A DNA stretch of 60,334 bases from JBEVNR01 sp040507985. Lineage in GTDB: Bacteria; Pseudomonadota; Alphaproteobacteria; Rickettsiales; UBA6187. Location: contig JBEVNR010000037.1 of the NCBI GenBank assembly GCA_040507985.1, forward strand, positions 1 to 60,334, read 5' to 3'. The stretch's first letter is position 1. Each line of letters begins with the position of its first letter. This document shows, one piece after another, positions 51,498 through 60,202 of this stretch. The notes below the pieces were generated by a model. It did no database searches and had not been told where the DNA came from. It saw only the letters and a list, made by a program, of their open reading frames with translations. A program made the translations under genes and the position numbers.

Positions 51498-52355
51498 ATG
51501 CCCGCTCCGACCTTTCAAGACGTCATTTTTCGGCTTCAGCAATTCTGGGCGGAGAAGGGCTGCGCCATTTTGCAACCTTACCATACCGAAGTCGGCGCCG
51601 GCACCTTGCACCCGGCCACCGCGCTCCGCGCCATCACCGAAAACCCGTGGAACGTCGCCTACGTGCAACCCTCCATGCGCCCGGCGGACGGGCGCTACGG
51701 CGATAACCCCAACCGGTTGCAGCATTATTTTCAATTTCAGGTCATTCTGAAACCCTCCCCCGACAACATTCAGGCGCTTTACCTTGAAAGTCTGTGCCGC
51801 ATCGGCATTCTGCCCGAAGAGCACGACATTCGCTTCGTGGAGGACGATTGGGAGAATCCCGGCGTCGGCGCGTGGGGGCTTGGGTGGGAAGTATGGTGTG
51901 ACGGCATGGAAGTGTCGCAATTCACCTACATGCAGCAAATCGGCGGCGTCACGCTGCGCCCCGTTCCCGGCGAACTGACCTACGGACTGGAGCGGCTGGC
52001 GATGTACGTTCAGGGCAAGGAAAACGTGTACGACGTCGAATATTCGCCGGGCGTGACCTACGGCGCGATTTTCCGCGAGGACGAAAAACAATTTTCCGGC
52101 TTTAACATCGAATTCGCCGACGTCGGGGCGCTGCTGCGACAATTCGCCGACGCCGAAACGGAATGCAACGCCCTTATCGCGCGCGGATTGCCCCTGCCGG
52201 CCTACGATTTTTGCCTGAAAGCGGGGCATTGCCTGAATTTGCTCGACGCGCGGGCGGCCATCGGCGCCACCGAGCGGGCCGCCTATATCGGGCGCATCCG
52301 CCGCCTGGCCGAGCAATGTTGCCGCGCGTGGAGCGAGTTAAGGGCGGCGGCATAA
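51498..52355 (+). CDS. glyQ: Glycyl-tRNA synthetase alpha chain
   Basis: A 285-residue class II catalytic subunit of the alpha2-beta2 bacterial glycyl-tRNA synthetase. Seen: FQDVIFRLQQFWAEKGCAIL, YHTEVGAGTLHPATALRA, the motif 2 region WNVAYVQPSMRPADGRYGDN, and YGLERLAMYVQGKENVYD (motif 3 type). It is followed after 24 bases by panD and then glyS, which is an unusual intrusion between two subunits that are normally adjacent. Confidence 0.97.
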   Translation: MPAPTFQDVIFRLQQFWAEKGCAILQPYHTEVGAGTLHPATALRAITENPWNVAYVQPSMRPADGRYGDNPNRLQHYFQFQVILKPSPDNIQALYLESLCRIGILPEEHDIRFVEDDWENPGVGAWGLGWEVWCDGMEVSQFTYMQQIGGVTLRPVPGELTYGLERLAMYVQGKENVYDVEYSPGVTYGAIFREDEKQFSGFNIEFADVGALLRQFADAETECNALIARGLPLPAYDFCLKAGHCLNLLDARAAIGATERAAYIGRIRRLAEQCCRAWSELRAAA

Positions 52356-52379
52356 GTTTTTGGCGGAGTAGACACGATC

Positions 52380-52730
52380 ATGGCCTTCATCACCGTATTA
52401 AAAGCGAAAATCCATCGGGCGACCATCACCTATTCCGACCTGCATTACGAAGGGTCGATCACGGTCGACCCGCTCTTGCTGGAAGCGGCGGGCATTTTAC
52501 CCTACGAGCAAGTGGACGTGCTGGACGTTAACTCCGGATCGCGCTTTACCACCTACGCCATCGAAGGCGAACGCGGCGCGGGAGAGATCGGCGTCAACGG
52601 CGCGGCGGCGCGCTTGGTGCAAAAAGGCGATATAGTGATTATCTGCGCCTATCAGTTGTTGCATGCGAGGCGAGCGGAAGGTTATCGCCCCGTGGTGGTG
52701 CAGGTGGACGCAAAAAACAACCCTAAATAA
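52380..52730 (+). CDS. panD: Aspartate 1-decarboxylase
   Basis: A 116-residue pro-enzyme making beta-alanine for pantothenate and coenzyme A. The self-cleavage site is YEGSI (Gly-Ser bond near residue 24-25), which yields the pyruvoyl group on the new N-terminus. TYAIEGERGAGEIGVNGAAA and GDIVIICAYQ match the family. The C-terminal tail is short. It lies between glyQ and glyS, 12 bases before the latter. Confidence 0.93.
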   Translation: MAFITVLKAKIHRATITYSDLHYEGSITVDPLLLEAAGILPYEQVDVLDVNSGSRFTTYAIEGERGAGEIGVNGAAARLVQKGDIVIICAYQLLHARRAEGYRPVVVQVDAKNNPK

Positions 52731-52742
52731 AGAGTTGACGCC

Positions 52743-54905
52743 ATGGCGGAATTTTTACTCGAATGCTATAGCGAAGAAATGCCGGCCGGCGCGCAGCGCC
52801 CGGCGGCGGACGCGCTCAAAAGCGGCTTGGAGGAAGGGTTTCGCGCGTGCGGCGTATCCGCGAAGGCGTTTTTCTCCTATGTCACCCCCAAAAGGCTGAT
52901 CGTGATCGGCGAAGGCGTGGGCGCCTCTACGCCCGATATGACCGAAGAAAAACGTGGTCCCCGCGTCGGTGCGCCGGACGCCGCCGTGAGCGGTTTCGCG
53001 CAATCGTGCGGCGTCGGCATATCGGCGCTAGAGGCGCGCGAGACGCTGAAAGGCGCGTTTTATTTCTACGAAACCCGTCGCCCGTCGCGCCCGACGGCGG
53101 AAATCGTCTCCGGCGTCGTCGAAGCGGCCTTAAAAAAATTGCCCTGGCCGAAAGCGATGTGCTGGGGAAGTTACGATATTGCGTGGATTCGTCCGCTCAA
53201 ATCGCTGCTATGCGTATTTGACGGAAATGTCGTTCCCGTCCGTTTTGGCCCGATAACGGCCTCAAACGTCGTCTATGCCGGCTTGCCGACGGCGGAGAAA
53301 TCCGCCTCCGTCGCGTCCTTCGCCGATTATGCGGCATGGCTCGAAGGGCAAGGCGTGATGTGGAACGACAAAGAGCGGATTGCCTACGTCGAAACGAAAG
53401 CGCGCGAGGAAGCCGCCGCGCTGGGCGGAAAGCTGCGTGAAGATTCCGCGCTCGCGGAAGAAAACGCCGGCCTCGCCGAATCTCCCGTGATTTTATCCGG
53501 CGCGTTCGACGACGAATGCATGGAGGCGCCTGCTGAAGTACTGACGACGTCGATGCGTTCCAACCAAAAATATTTTTGCGTGGAAGACGAAAATGGCAAT
53601 TTGCTTCCGCGTTTCGTCTTCGTCGCCAACGGCGTCTCGCCGGAAAAAGCGAAAAACGTCGTTAAAGGCAACGAACGCGTGCTGCGCGCTAGGCTGCAAG
53701 ACGCGCTGTATTTTCGGCGCCGCGATTTGTCGCGTCCGCTGGAGTCGCGCACGCAAGAATTGGAGCGGTTGGTGTTTCACGCCGAGTTAGGATCGGTCGC
53801 GGACAAGGTGCGCCGCTTGCGTTCGCTGGCGAAATTAGTGGCGGTATGGGTGCCGGGCGCCAACTTAATGCACGTCGACCGCGCCGCCGCCTTGTGCAAG
53901 TGCGACCTGACGACGCAAACCGTCATCGAATTTACCGAATTGCAAGGCGTGGTCGGGCGCAATTACGCGCTTACGGAAGGCGAAGCTTCGGAGACGGCGC
54001 AGGCGATCGGCGAACATTATCTGCCGGAGGGAGCGAATTCTCCGTGTCCGCGCTCTCCCGCCGGGGTTGCGCTGGCCTTGGCCGACAAAATCGATTCGCT
54101 ATGCGGCCTGTTCGCCGCCGGCGAGCGCGCGACCGGCTCGAAAGATCCGTATGGATTGCGCCGCTACGCGATGGGCGTCATTCGCCTCGTCACTGAAAAC
54201 AACTTGCGCGTACCGATGAAATTGCTTATCGAAAACGCGATGGACCGCTATCCCTCGGCGTTATTTAAGGACAAAAATAAAAATATCATTCAGCGCGTCA
54301 TCCCCGTGGGCGACGGCGCGCGCGAGCGAAAAAACGGGCTGGTCGACGACATTTTCACGTTCATTCTCGACAGGCTGCGCGTGCTGTTGAAAGATCAAGG
54401 CGTGCGGCACGATTATATTGACGCCGCCTTGTCCGCCGGCGTCGAGCCGGAGCAGGATCTGGTGCGCATTCTGCTGAAATTAAAGGCGCTCAAAGCCTTC
54501 GCCGATACCGAAGAGGCTGCCGCCGCGCTGCAAGCCTATCGCCGCGCCGCCGGGGTGGCGGATAAAACGGAGCGGACGAATAACGCCGCGCCTCTCGCAC
54601 TTAACGAAGAGGCTCCGGCGGCGGAAGAAGAACGCGCGCTCTATAAAGAGCTAAGCGACATGCGCCGTTACATCGAAAAGAAAATAGCGGAAGACGCTTT
54701 CGGCGACGTCCTGAAGCGCTATGCCGAGGCCGCGCCGACGGTGCAGCGCTTTTTTGACGCGGTGGTGGTAAACGGCGACGACGAAACGGTGCGCCGCAAC
54801 CGGTTGGCGTTGGTCGCCGGATTCCGCGACGCCGCCCGAGACGCCGCCGACTTCTCCCGCCTGCAATACGAACGCGCGGCGGCGTATGCTAGACCTCTTG
54901 CATAG
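52743..54905 (+). CDS. glyS: Glycyl-tRNA synthetase beta chain
   Basis: A 720-residue tRNA-binding subunit. Seen: FLLECYSEEMPAGAQRPAAD at the start (family form LLVEIGTEELP), TPKRLIVI, STSMRSNQKYFCV (as LTTSMRSNQKYF), and the HD-like and anticodon-binding region to NRLALVAGFRDAARDAADFS. Family members usually end soon after ADFSKI; here the frame runs on through RLQYERAAAYARPLA. The last codons lie in what may be the end of a mobile repeat at 54888. Confidence 0.95.
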   Translation: MAEFLLECYSEEMPAGAQRPAADALKSGLEEGFRACGVSAKAFFSYVTPKRLIVIGEGVGASTPDMTEEKRGPRVGAPDAAVSGFAQSCGVGISALEARETLKGAFYFYETRRPSRPTAEIVSGVVEAALKKLPWPKAMCWGSYDIAWIRPLKSLLCVFDGNVVPVRFGPITASNVVYAGLPTAEKSASVASFADYAAWLEGQGVMWNDKERIAYVETKAREEAAALGGKLREDSALAEENAGLAESPVILSGAFDDECMEAPAEVLTTSMRSNQKYFCVEDENGNLLPRFVFVANGVSPEKAKNVVKGNERVLRARLQDALYFRRRDLSRPLESRTQELERLVFHAELGSVADKVRRLRSLAKLVAVWVPGANLMHVDRAAALCKCDLTTQTVIEFTELQGVVGRNYALTEGEASETAQAIGEHYLPEGANSPCPRSPAGVALALADKIDSLCGLFAAGERATGSKDPYGLRRYAMGVIRLVTENNLRVPMKLLIENAMDRYPSALFKDKNKNIIQRVIPVGDGARERKNGLVDDIFTFILDRLRVLLKDQGVRHDYIDAALSAGVEPEQDLVRILLKLKALKAFADTEEAAAALQAYRRAAGVADKTERTNNAAPLALNEEAPAAEEERALYKELSDMRRYIEKKIAEDAFGDVLKRYAEAAPTVQRFFDAVVVNGDDETVRRNRLALVAGFRDAARDAADFSRLQYERAAAYARPLA

Positions 54906-55020
54906 CCCTACCTGCGTCAGATCGTCCGTCCTCGAATGCTCACGTACATAGAGTACGCTGCGCTTTTTATCCGATTTTGACATATAAATCGCTTAAAAAT
55001 CTACGCACTGCGTAAGTCCT
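54906..55020. repeat. Repeat element with palindromic core (copy 1)
   Basis: Begins in or at the glyS stop (CTAGACCTCTTGCATAG, about 54889-54905). It contains the core CTCGAATGCTCACGTAC followed by an inverted GTACG (54931-54960) and ends GCGTAAGTCCT (55010-55020). A second copy of the core and of the end motif, in opposite order, is at 60203-60334. It carries no open frame and looks like a non-autonomous insertion. The rest of 55021-55205 holds no gene. Confidence 0.65.
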
Positions 55021-55205
55021 ATCAAAGACAAGGGTTATTGATTAAGGAGAAATACTGTAATCCTTCCGGCCTTACGGAAAATTCTCCAACTCAGATTAGA
55101 CTTTTTGCATTAAGCTACTAGGCGGAAAATTTAATTAACATTAAAATAATAATGTATATTTATAATTGAATTTCAACTGATTAGCGATAGCGTGGCGTAA
55201 AGACG

Positions 55206-55916
55206 GTGGCGGCAAACTTACAGATGGACATGGGCGAGCTGATCGCCTTTTTACGAACGGGCAGAACGCCGGACGGGAACACGTCATTTTTTCCGTATAT
55301 ATGGATAAGGAACGTCGGAGTGGCGGCGGCGAGCGTCGTGTTGGCGGCGATATGGCACAAGGCCTATTATGTGCCGCAAACGGTCGCGCTGGCGGAACTG
55401 CGCGCCGAATACGCCGCCTACGACGAAAAAGCGAAGGCCATGCCGAAAATTGAGGCGAACATAGCGCGCATGGAAACATTTATCTCCGGAGAAAAACCCG
55501 CTCACATGGCGGCGCTGGATAAGTTTTACGGCAACGACACGATCGACGCCGCTTATCACACCGTCAGCGACGTGGCAAGGCGCACCGACATGACGGTGCT
55601 TTCCATTAAGTCCGGCGATATTAAAAAAGAGGAGAAAGACTTGCTCGCGCCGGCCGATCCCTCAAGAAAATTGATCGTGACGCCCATTCCCGTCAACGTA
55701 AAATTGAAGGGAAGCTACCAGAATTTCCTGCGATTCATTGCGCAAATGCAAGACGCGGCGCAAATTTACGCCGTAGGGTCCGAAAACCTTACGCTAAGCG
55801 ACGACGACGGGGCGTCCGCCGGATTCATCGAGTCGGACGTGACTCTGGCCGCGTTTTCGGTCGATAAGGCCGACATGCTGCCTTACCTATCTAACGCAAC
55901 GCAAGGAACGAAATGA
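55206..55916 (+). CDS. PilO-like pilus assembly protein
   Basis: A 236-residue inner-membrane protein: a short cytoplasmic head, one transmembrane helix (about 33-52), a coiled coil (60-100), and a periplasmic ferredoxin-like domain with the PilO-type segment VNVKLKGSYQNFLRFIAQMQ (about 160-179). PilO with PilN and PilP forms the alignment complex between inner-membrane platform and secretin. The start codon is a GTG; an ATG seven codons in is possible. It overlaps the next gene by four bases. PilM and PilN are not seen upstream. Confidence 0.8.
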   Translation: MAANLQMDMGELIAFLRTGRTPDGNTSFFPYIWIRNVGVAAASVVLAAIWHKAYYVPQTVALAELRAEYAAYDEKAKAMPKIEANIARMETFISGEKPAHMAALDKFYGNDTIDAAYHTVSDVARRTDMTVLSIKSGDIKKEEKDLLAPADPSRKLIVTPIPVNVKLKGSYQNFLRFIAQMQDAAQIYAVGSENLTLSDDDGASAGFIESDVTLAAFSVDKADMLPYLSNATQGTK

Positions 55917-56422
55917 TGCGCGCGCCAACGTTCGCGCTCGCCGCAGCGGCGACGTGTATTTTATTTTCTTCGCAAGCCTATGCTAAGGGCGACGTGCGCA
56001 ATCCGTTCCTGCGAAAACTGGTCGAGGAGACGCCCGTGGCCCTTCACGGGGAGCATACCGACGCACCGGCGAACCGCGAGCCGCGCAACGTGGCGCCGGA
56101 CGCCGAACCCGGCGACGACGTCGCGTCGGAGATTATGCCCGGGCGCGCCGATCCCGGGATGCGCGACCCGTTATTGCTTTACGGCGTACGCGATTTTCGC
56201 GTGGTCGGCACCTTGTCGGCCGATCAAGAGCAAATAGCGGCGCTCAAGGCGAAGGGGAAGGAAACCATGTTCGTGCGCGTGGGCGACATGATCGGCGCGG
56301 AACGATACGTGGTGAAGGCGATAGACGTGGGGGGCGCGTTGCTGGCCAAGGGCGAAAGCGCGATGCGCCTGCCGGTGCGCAATCCGACGATGGAGGACGT
56401 GTATGATACGCAAAAACGCTAG
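55913..56422 (+). CDS. PilP-like pilus assembly protein
   Basis: A 169-residue protein with a signal peptide (about 1-25, ending QAYA-K) and a small C-terminal beta-domain starting DVRNPFLRKL, a PilP/GspC-like pattern. The segment DPLLLYGVRDFRVVGTLSAD and VRVGDMIGAERYVVKAID, a beta-sandwich fold that docks on the secretin, fits. The middle is proline/aspartate-rich and disordered. It overlaps both neighbours, so translation is coupled in the order PilO, PilP, secretin. Confidence 0.82.
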   Translation: MMRAPTFALAAAATCILFSSQAYAKGDVRNPFLRKLVEETPVALHGEHTDAPANREPRNVAPDAEPGDDVASEIMPGRADPGMRDPLLLYGVRDFRVVGTLSADQEQIAALKAKGKETMFVRVGDMIGAERYVVKAIDVGGALLAKGESAMRLPVRNPTMEDVYDTQKR

Positions 56423-57923
56423 CGCGCTTCTTTTAGCCTTGGCGTTGTTCGGATGCATTCCGCCGGACCATGTGGAACGCATGCGGGAGGAATCTCCGCT
56501 TCCTCCCGGCGCCGGACTGGTAAGGCCCAAGGACGTCATTAAGAACGCGCGCCCGCGCAACCGCGAAACGGCGTCCTACGGACCAAAAGTCGCGGCGCAA
56601 GCGGAGAATATGCGAAAAAAATATGACGTGCAGCTCAACCGGGAGGACCCGTTCGACTACACCAAATTGGGCGGCAACGCGCAGGCGCAAAAGTTTTTCG
56701 TCGACCTTAACGTCGAAAACATGGACGTGCGCGCCTTTATCGACATGATGGGCGCCATGAGCGGCATTAACTTCCTGGTGTCGGACGAGGTGTCGGGAAC
56801 GGTGACGGCCAAATTGCAGCACGTGCCGTGGGACGACGCGCTCGACTCGGTGCTGAACGTCAAGGGATTGGCGAAGCACGTGGACAGGGAATCCGGCATC
56901 GTGCGCATCCACAAGCGCGAGGCCATCGCGCAGCTGGAGAGTTTCGAGCGGCAACGGCGCGCCGATCTGCATCAGGCCATGTTGCTTGAGTTGGCGAGCG
57001 AACCGCTGTTCACCGAAGTGTTTAAATTGTTCTACATTAAGCCCGAAGAGGCCAAAACCATCATTCAAGGCGTGCTGAACGAGGGAGAGAAAGACTCGGG
57101 AGCGCAGGCCGGCATGCGCGACACGTCGGCGCAAGTCACCGTGGACGCGAGGCGCAACCTATTGCTCGTGAAGGCGCGGAAGAATGATCTGGACCTTATT
57201 AAAAAATTGATCGCGCAAATCGACGCCAAAACCAGCCAGGTGTTTATCGAGGCGTTTATCGTCGAGGTGACGGATGATTTCGCTAAGGAGTTAGGCGCGC
57301 GGCTCGAGATTGACAAAGTCGACGCGACCGCCACGCTGGAGTCGGTGGAAGGCAATGCCGACGTGAACGTCGGCGCCGGCTCTTTGGTCAGCAACGCGGC
57401 CAATACCGCCAAGCTGTTTTTGGGGCTAAACGGCGAAGATAACCTGAAATTGCAGCTTTCCGCCATGGAGGAGGAAGGGCTAACGCGCGTGATCGCCAAT
57501 CCGCGCATTTTCACGCTGGACAATAAGGAGGCCGTGATATTCCAGGGCGACGAAGTGCCTTACGAAACCGTGTCGCAGGAAGGCACGAAAATCGAATTTA
57601 AGGAGGCCGGACTCAAGCTGCTCGTCACGCCGAACGTCATCGGCGACGGAAATTTGCAACTGGACATTAAGGTGAACAAAGACACCGTCAATACGGCGGA
57701 GGACAATCCGCCCATCACGAAAAGCGAAATACAAACCAGCCTCGTCAGCCGCGACGGCGAAATCGTGGTGATCGGCGGCATCTACACCGAAAGCGCCAGC
57801 GGCACCGCGTCGAAAATTCCCGGTCTGGGCGATGCGCCCGGACTGGGCCATGCCTTCCGCAAAGATACGAAAGGCAAGACGCGCAAGGAGCTGATGATAT
57901 TTATTGCGCCGAAGGTGATATAG
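56403..57923 (+). CDS. Secretin, PilQ/MshL-like outer-membrane channel
   Basis: A 506-residue lipoprotein-type secretin. The N-terminus MIRKNASALLLALALFGCIPP has a lipobox with Cys18. Residues 95-180 hold a secretin/TonB short N-terminal domain (VDLNVENMDVRAFIDMMGAM, family form VxLNFENADIRxVL). The N1-type domain and the C-terminal pore domain follow (AKTSQVFIEAFIVEVTDDFA, VIANPRIFTLDNKEAVIFQG, then SLVSRDGEIVVIGGIY and MIFIAPKVI). It is the channel for the pilus or MSHA-like system of this operon. The operon ends here, facing ftsL. Confidence 0.92.
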   Translation: MIRKNASALLLALALFGCIPPDHVERMREESPLPPGAGLVRPKDVIKNARPRNRETASYGPKVAAQAENMRKKYDVQLNREDPFDYTKLGGNAQAQKFFVDLNVENMDVRAFIDMMGAMSGINFLVSDEVSGTVTAKLQHVPWDDALDSVLNVKGLAKHVDRESGIVRIHKREAIAQLESFERQRRADLHQAMLLELASEPLFTEVFKLFYIKPEEAKTIIQGVLNEGEKDSGAQAGMRDTSAQVTVDARRNLLLVKARKNDLDLIKKLIAQIDAKTSQVFIEAFIVEVTDDFAKELGARLEIDKVDATATLESVEGNADVNVGAGSLVSNAANTAKLFLGLNGEDNLKLQLSAMEEEGLTRVIANPRIFTLDNKEAVIFQGDEVPYETVSQEGTKIEFKEAGLKLLVTPNVIGDGNLQLDIKVNKDTVNTAEDNPPITKSEIQTSLVSRDGEIVVIGGIYTESASGTASKIPGLGDAPGLGHAFRKDTKGKTRKELMIFIAPKVI

Positions 57924-58019
57924 CGATCGCCGAAAATCCGCACAAATAGAGGACTTCCGGTTTGTCGAAGCGCGAGAAGGTCACTTCGGAAGTATATTCA
58001 AGAACGCCTTGCCTATACC

Positions 58020-58403
58020 CTACCGCGCGTCCTTCCGCGTCAAAAATCCGTACATGGCGGGCTTGCCGTCGGCGGCGGCGACCGCCGTGCCGCCTTGGCG
58101 GGTATTTAGGAAAAAGCCGGAGTCAAGCGACGCCAGTCCGTTATAGAGCTGCATAGGTTCGGCGGAGTTCATGCCCAAATAGCGGTCGGAGAGCGCTTGT
58201 AGGCGCTCCGGCGCGTTTAAATGTTCCCATTCCGCTTCGAGCAAGTTGATTTCGTCCTTGCCGTCGGCAATGTTTCGGTGCAGCGCCCCCAGATCCTTCT
58301 TCAAATACTGCACCTGATGTTTGATCGCCAGCACCATATAGCCGGTCGCCACCAGACATACGAAACCGATAAAGAGTAAAAATTTATTTGTCGTGCCTTC
58401 CAT
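58020..58403 (-). CDS. ftsL: Cell-division protein FtsL
   Basis: A 127-residue bitopic protein: one transmembrane helix (about 7-25) and a periplasmic heptad coiled coil (IKHQVQYLKKDLGALHRNIA, LLEAEWEHLNAPERLQAL, about 27-72). The NAPERLQALSDRYLGM segment is the FtsL hallmark. It would act with FtsQ and FtsB in activating septal synthesis. It follows rsmH by 51 bases. No ftsI follows on the same strand; the next gene is the convergent secretin. Confidence 0.88.
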   Translation of the reverse strand: MEGTTNKFLLFIGFVCLVATGYMVLAIKHQVQYLKKDLGALHRNIADGKDEINLLEAEWEHLNAPERLQALSDRYLGMNSAEPMQLYNGLASLDSGFFLNTRQGGTAVAAADGKPAMYGFLTRKDAR

Positions 58404-58454
58404 GATCGTCGCCCCCTTCCTTAAAAAAGTTAGCTACTCCTTTGTTAATAATGA

Positions 58455-59408
58455 CTATGACTGACGTAGGCTTTCCCCCGCGCGGCGCTTGGCGCCGGCG
58501 CGAAGCTTGGCGGAGCGGGCGCGAGGATTCAGCCGTATTTCCTCGTCGGAAGGAACGACGACCCCGCGCATGAGCGGCGCCATAAAAAATTCCGGTTGCG
58601 GCGACGAAGGCGAAAGCGAAGCGGAGGGAGGAGGGGAGGAGGAATGCATAAAGCGCTTCACGATTCGGTCTTCCAGCGAGTGGAACGTCACCGCAACCAT
58701 TTTACCGCCGGGGCGAAGGACGCGCAATGCGGCCGCCAAGGCGGATTCGAGTTGGCCAAGTTCGTCATTCACGTAAATGCGAACGGCCTGAAAAGTTCTC
58801 GTCGCGTTGTCGACTTCGCCCGGGCGCGGGGCGCGGGGAAAGCATGAACGGACGATAGAAGCGAGTTGCGCCGTCGTAGCGATCGGCGCGTCGGCGCGTT
58901 TTTTGACGATGCGGGCGGCGATGGCGCGCGAGCGGCGCTCTCCGCCATAAGCATAGATGATGTCGGCCAAGTCGGCTTCGGGCAGCGCGTTGACTGCGTC
59001 GGCGGCGCTTGTTCCCGTTCGCGACATGCGCATGTCGAGCGGACCGTCGCACTGAAACGAAAAACCGCGCTCAGGTTGGTCGATCTGCATCGACGAAACG
59101 CCGACGTCCATCACCACGCCGTCGGCGTCGGTGACGCCGCATTCCGCCAGCAAGCGTTCCAAATCGGCGAACTCGCCCGCGACGAAACTAAATCGACCGG
59201 GATATTCCGCTTCCAGCGCCTTGGCGTTTTCGATAACCGACGGGTCGCGGTCGACGGCAATCACGCAGCAATCGGCCTTTTCCAAAATGGCGCGGCTATA
59301 GCCGCCGGCGCCGAACGTCGCGTCGACGTAGCGCTTGCCGGCTTCGGGCGCCAGCGCTGCGATCATTTCGTTTAGCAACACGGGAACGTGCGGATTATAT
59401 GGCTGCAT
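58455..59408 (-). CDS. rsmH: 16S rRNA C1402 N4-methyltransferase (MraW)
   Basis: A 317-residue SAM enzyme. Seen: HVPVLLNEMIAAL (7-19), the SAM motif YVDATFGAGGYSRAIL, MDVGVSSMQIDQPERGFSFQ and LRPGGKMVAVTFHSLEDRIV. The start was placed at the MQPYNPHVP ATG, which overlaps mraZ by 14 bases; a frame continuing further upstream is shadow. It ends close to ftsL. Confidence 0.95.
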   Translation of the reverse strand: MQPYNPHVPVLLNEMIAALAPEAGKRYVDATFGAGGYSRAILEKADCCVIAVDRDPSVIENAKALEAEYPGRFSFVAGEFADLERLLAECGVTDADGVVMDVGVSSMQIDQPERGFSFQCDGPLDMRMSRTGTSAADAVNALPEADLADIIYAYGGERRSRAIAARIVKKRADAPIATTAQLASIVRSCFPRAPRPGEVDNATRTFQAVRIYVNDELGQLESALAAALRVLRPGGKMVAVTFHSLEDRIVKRFMHSSSPPPSASLSPSSPQPEFFMAPLMRGVVVPSDEEIRLNPRARSAKLRAGAKRRAGESLRQS

Positions 59409-59871
59409 CGACGCCTCCCGCTTTGGGCGAAAAGCGCAGCGCGCTGCGGTGCAATTTCGCCAGCTCGCGCATTTTTTCGGCATGGTCGGCGAAGGTTTCG
59501 GGCTTCCATATCTCGAACATCTTGCCCTTGCCGACGAACACGGCTTGCTCGTCCACGCCGGCCGTTTCGATCAATTTTTCGGGAAGGACGATGCGTCCGT
59601 CGCCGTCGAAAGGAATTTGCGTGCTGTTCCCCAAAATGCTGGAGGCGAAGGCTTCGCGCTCTTCCGAAAACGGGTCCATCGCGTCGATGCTTTCGTACAT
59701 GTGCTCCATGCGCGTCATGCCGCAGGCTTCCACGCAGTCGTTGACGAATGAGGGATAGGCGACGATGCCTTGGTAGGCTTCGGTTCCGAGGGCGGCGCGG
59801 AAGGTTGCCGGCACGGATACCCGTCCCTTCTTGTCAATTTTATTGGTGAATGTGGAAAGGAACAACGCCAT
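59395..59871 (-). CDS. mraZ: Transcriptional regulator MraZ
   Basis: A 158-residue protein with two AbrB-like SpoVT domains; it binds repeated boxes upstream of its own operon and represses it. Seen: STFTNKIDKKGRVSVPATFRA (about 6-26) and IPFDGDGRIVLPEKLIETAG (about 86-105), the two DxxGR elements, in the second as DGDGRIVLP. It is the first gene of the mraZ-rsmH-ftsL run. Direct repeats spaced ten bases lie 64-87 bases before the start. Confidence 0.95.
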   Translation of the reverse strand: MALFLSTFTNKIDKKGRVSVPATFRAALGTEAYQGIVAYPSFVNDCVEACGMTRMEHMYESIDAMDPFSEEREAFASSILGNSTQIPFDGDGRIVLPEKLIETAGVDEQAVFVGKGKMFEIWKPETFADHAEKMRELAKLHRSALRFSPKAGGVDAAI

Positions 59872-59934
59872 TCCCGCTTCGCCGCCCCCTTGCTGCTGCG
59901 CTCCGCCCCTCTTTTGGAGAAAACCGGAAAATTA

Positions 59935-59958
59935 TGGTATTTTATGGGTTTATATGGG
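59935..59958. promoter_or_regulatory. Probable MraZ operator: three ten-base-spaced TGGG-type repeats
   Basis: TGGT (59935), TGGG (59945) and TGGG (59955) lie at exact ten-base intervals on the plus strand, 64-87 bases upstream of mraZ. One further CCCA (59967-59970), on the other strand, could be a fourth half. MraZ proteins bind direct repeats with this spacing. The orientation here is opposite to mraZ transcription. Confidence 0.55.
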
Positions 59959-60202
59959 AATAGTAACCCATTCCCCGGGGGGAGTCAACAAAAGAGGCGC
60001 ATCCAATTGGGGCCGGCGCGTTCGTTAAAAAAGACTAAAACCCTAGAACGACGGGGGTTTGCGAGGGGTTGGCCGGAAAATCCCGGAAAAATCCGGCAAA
60101 AATATTTTTTCCGACGCCTTTCCGGACTATCGCGGAAAAATCCGGGCAAAGAACGTTAAAATCATCTTGCCGAAGGGCGGGGTGAAAACATGAATCAATA
60201 CT

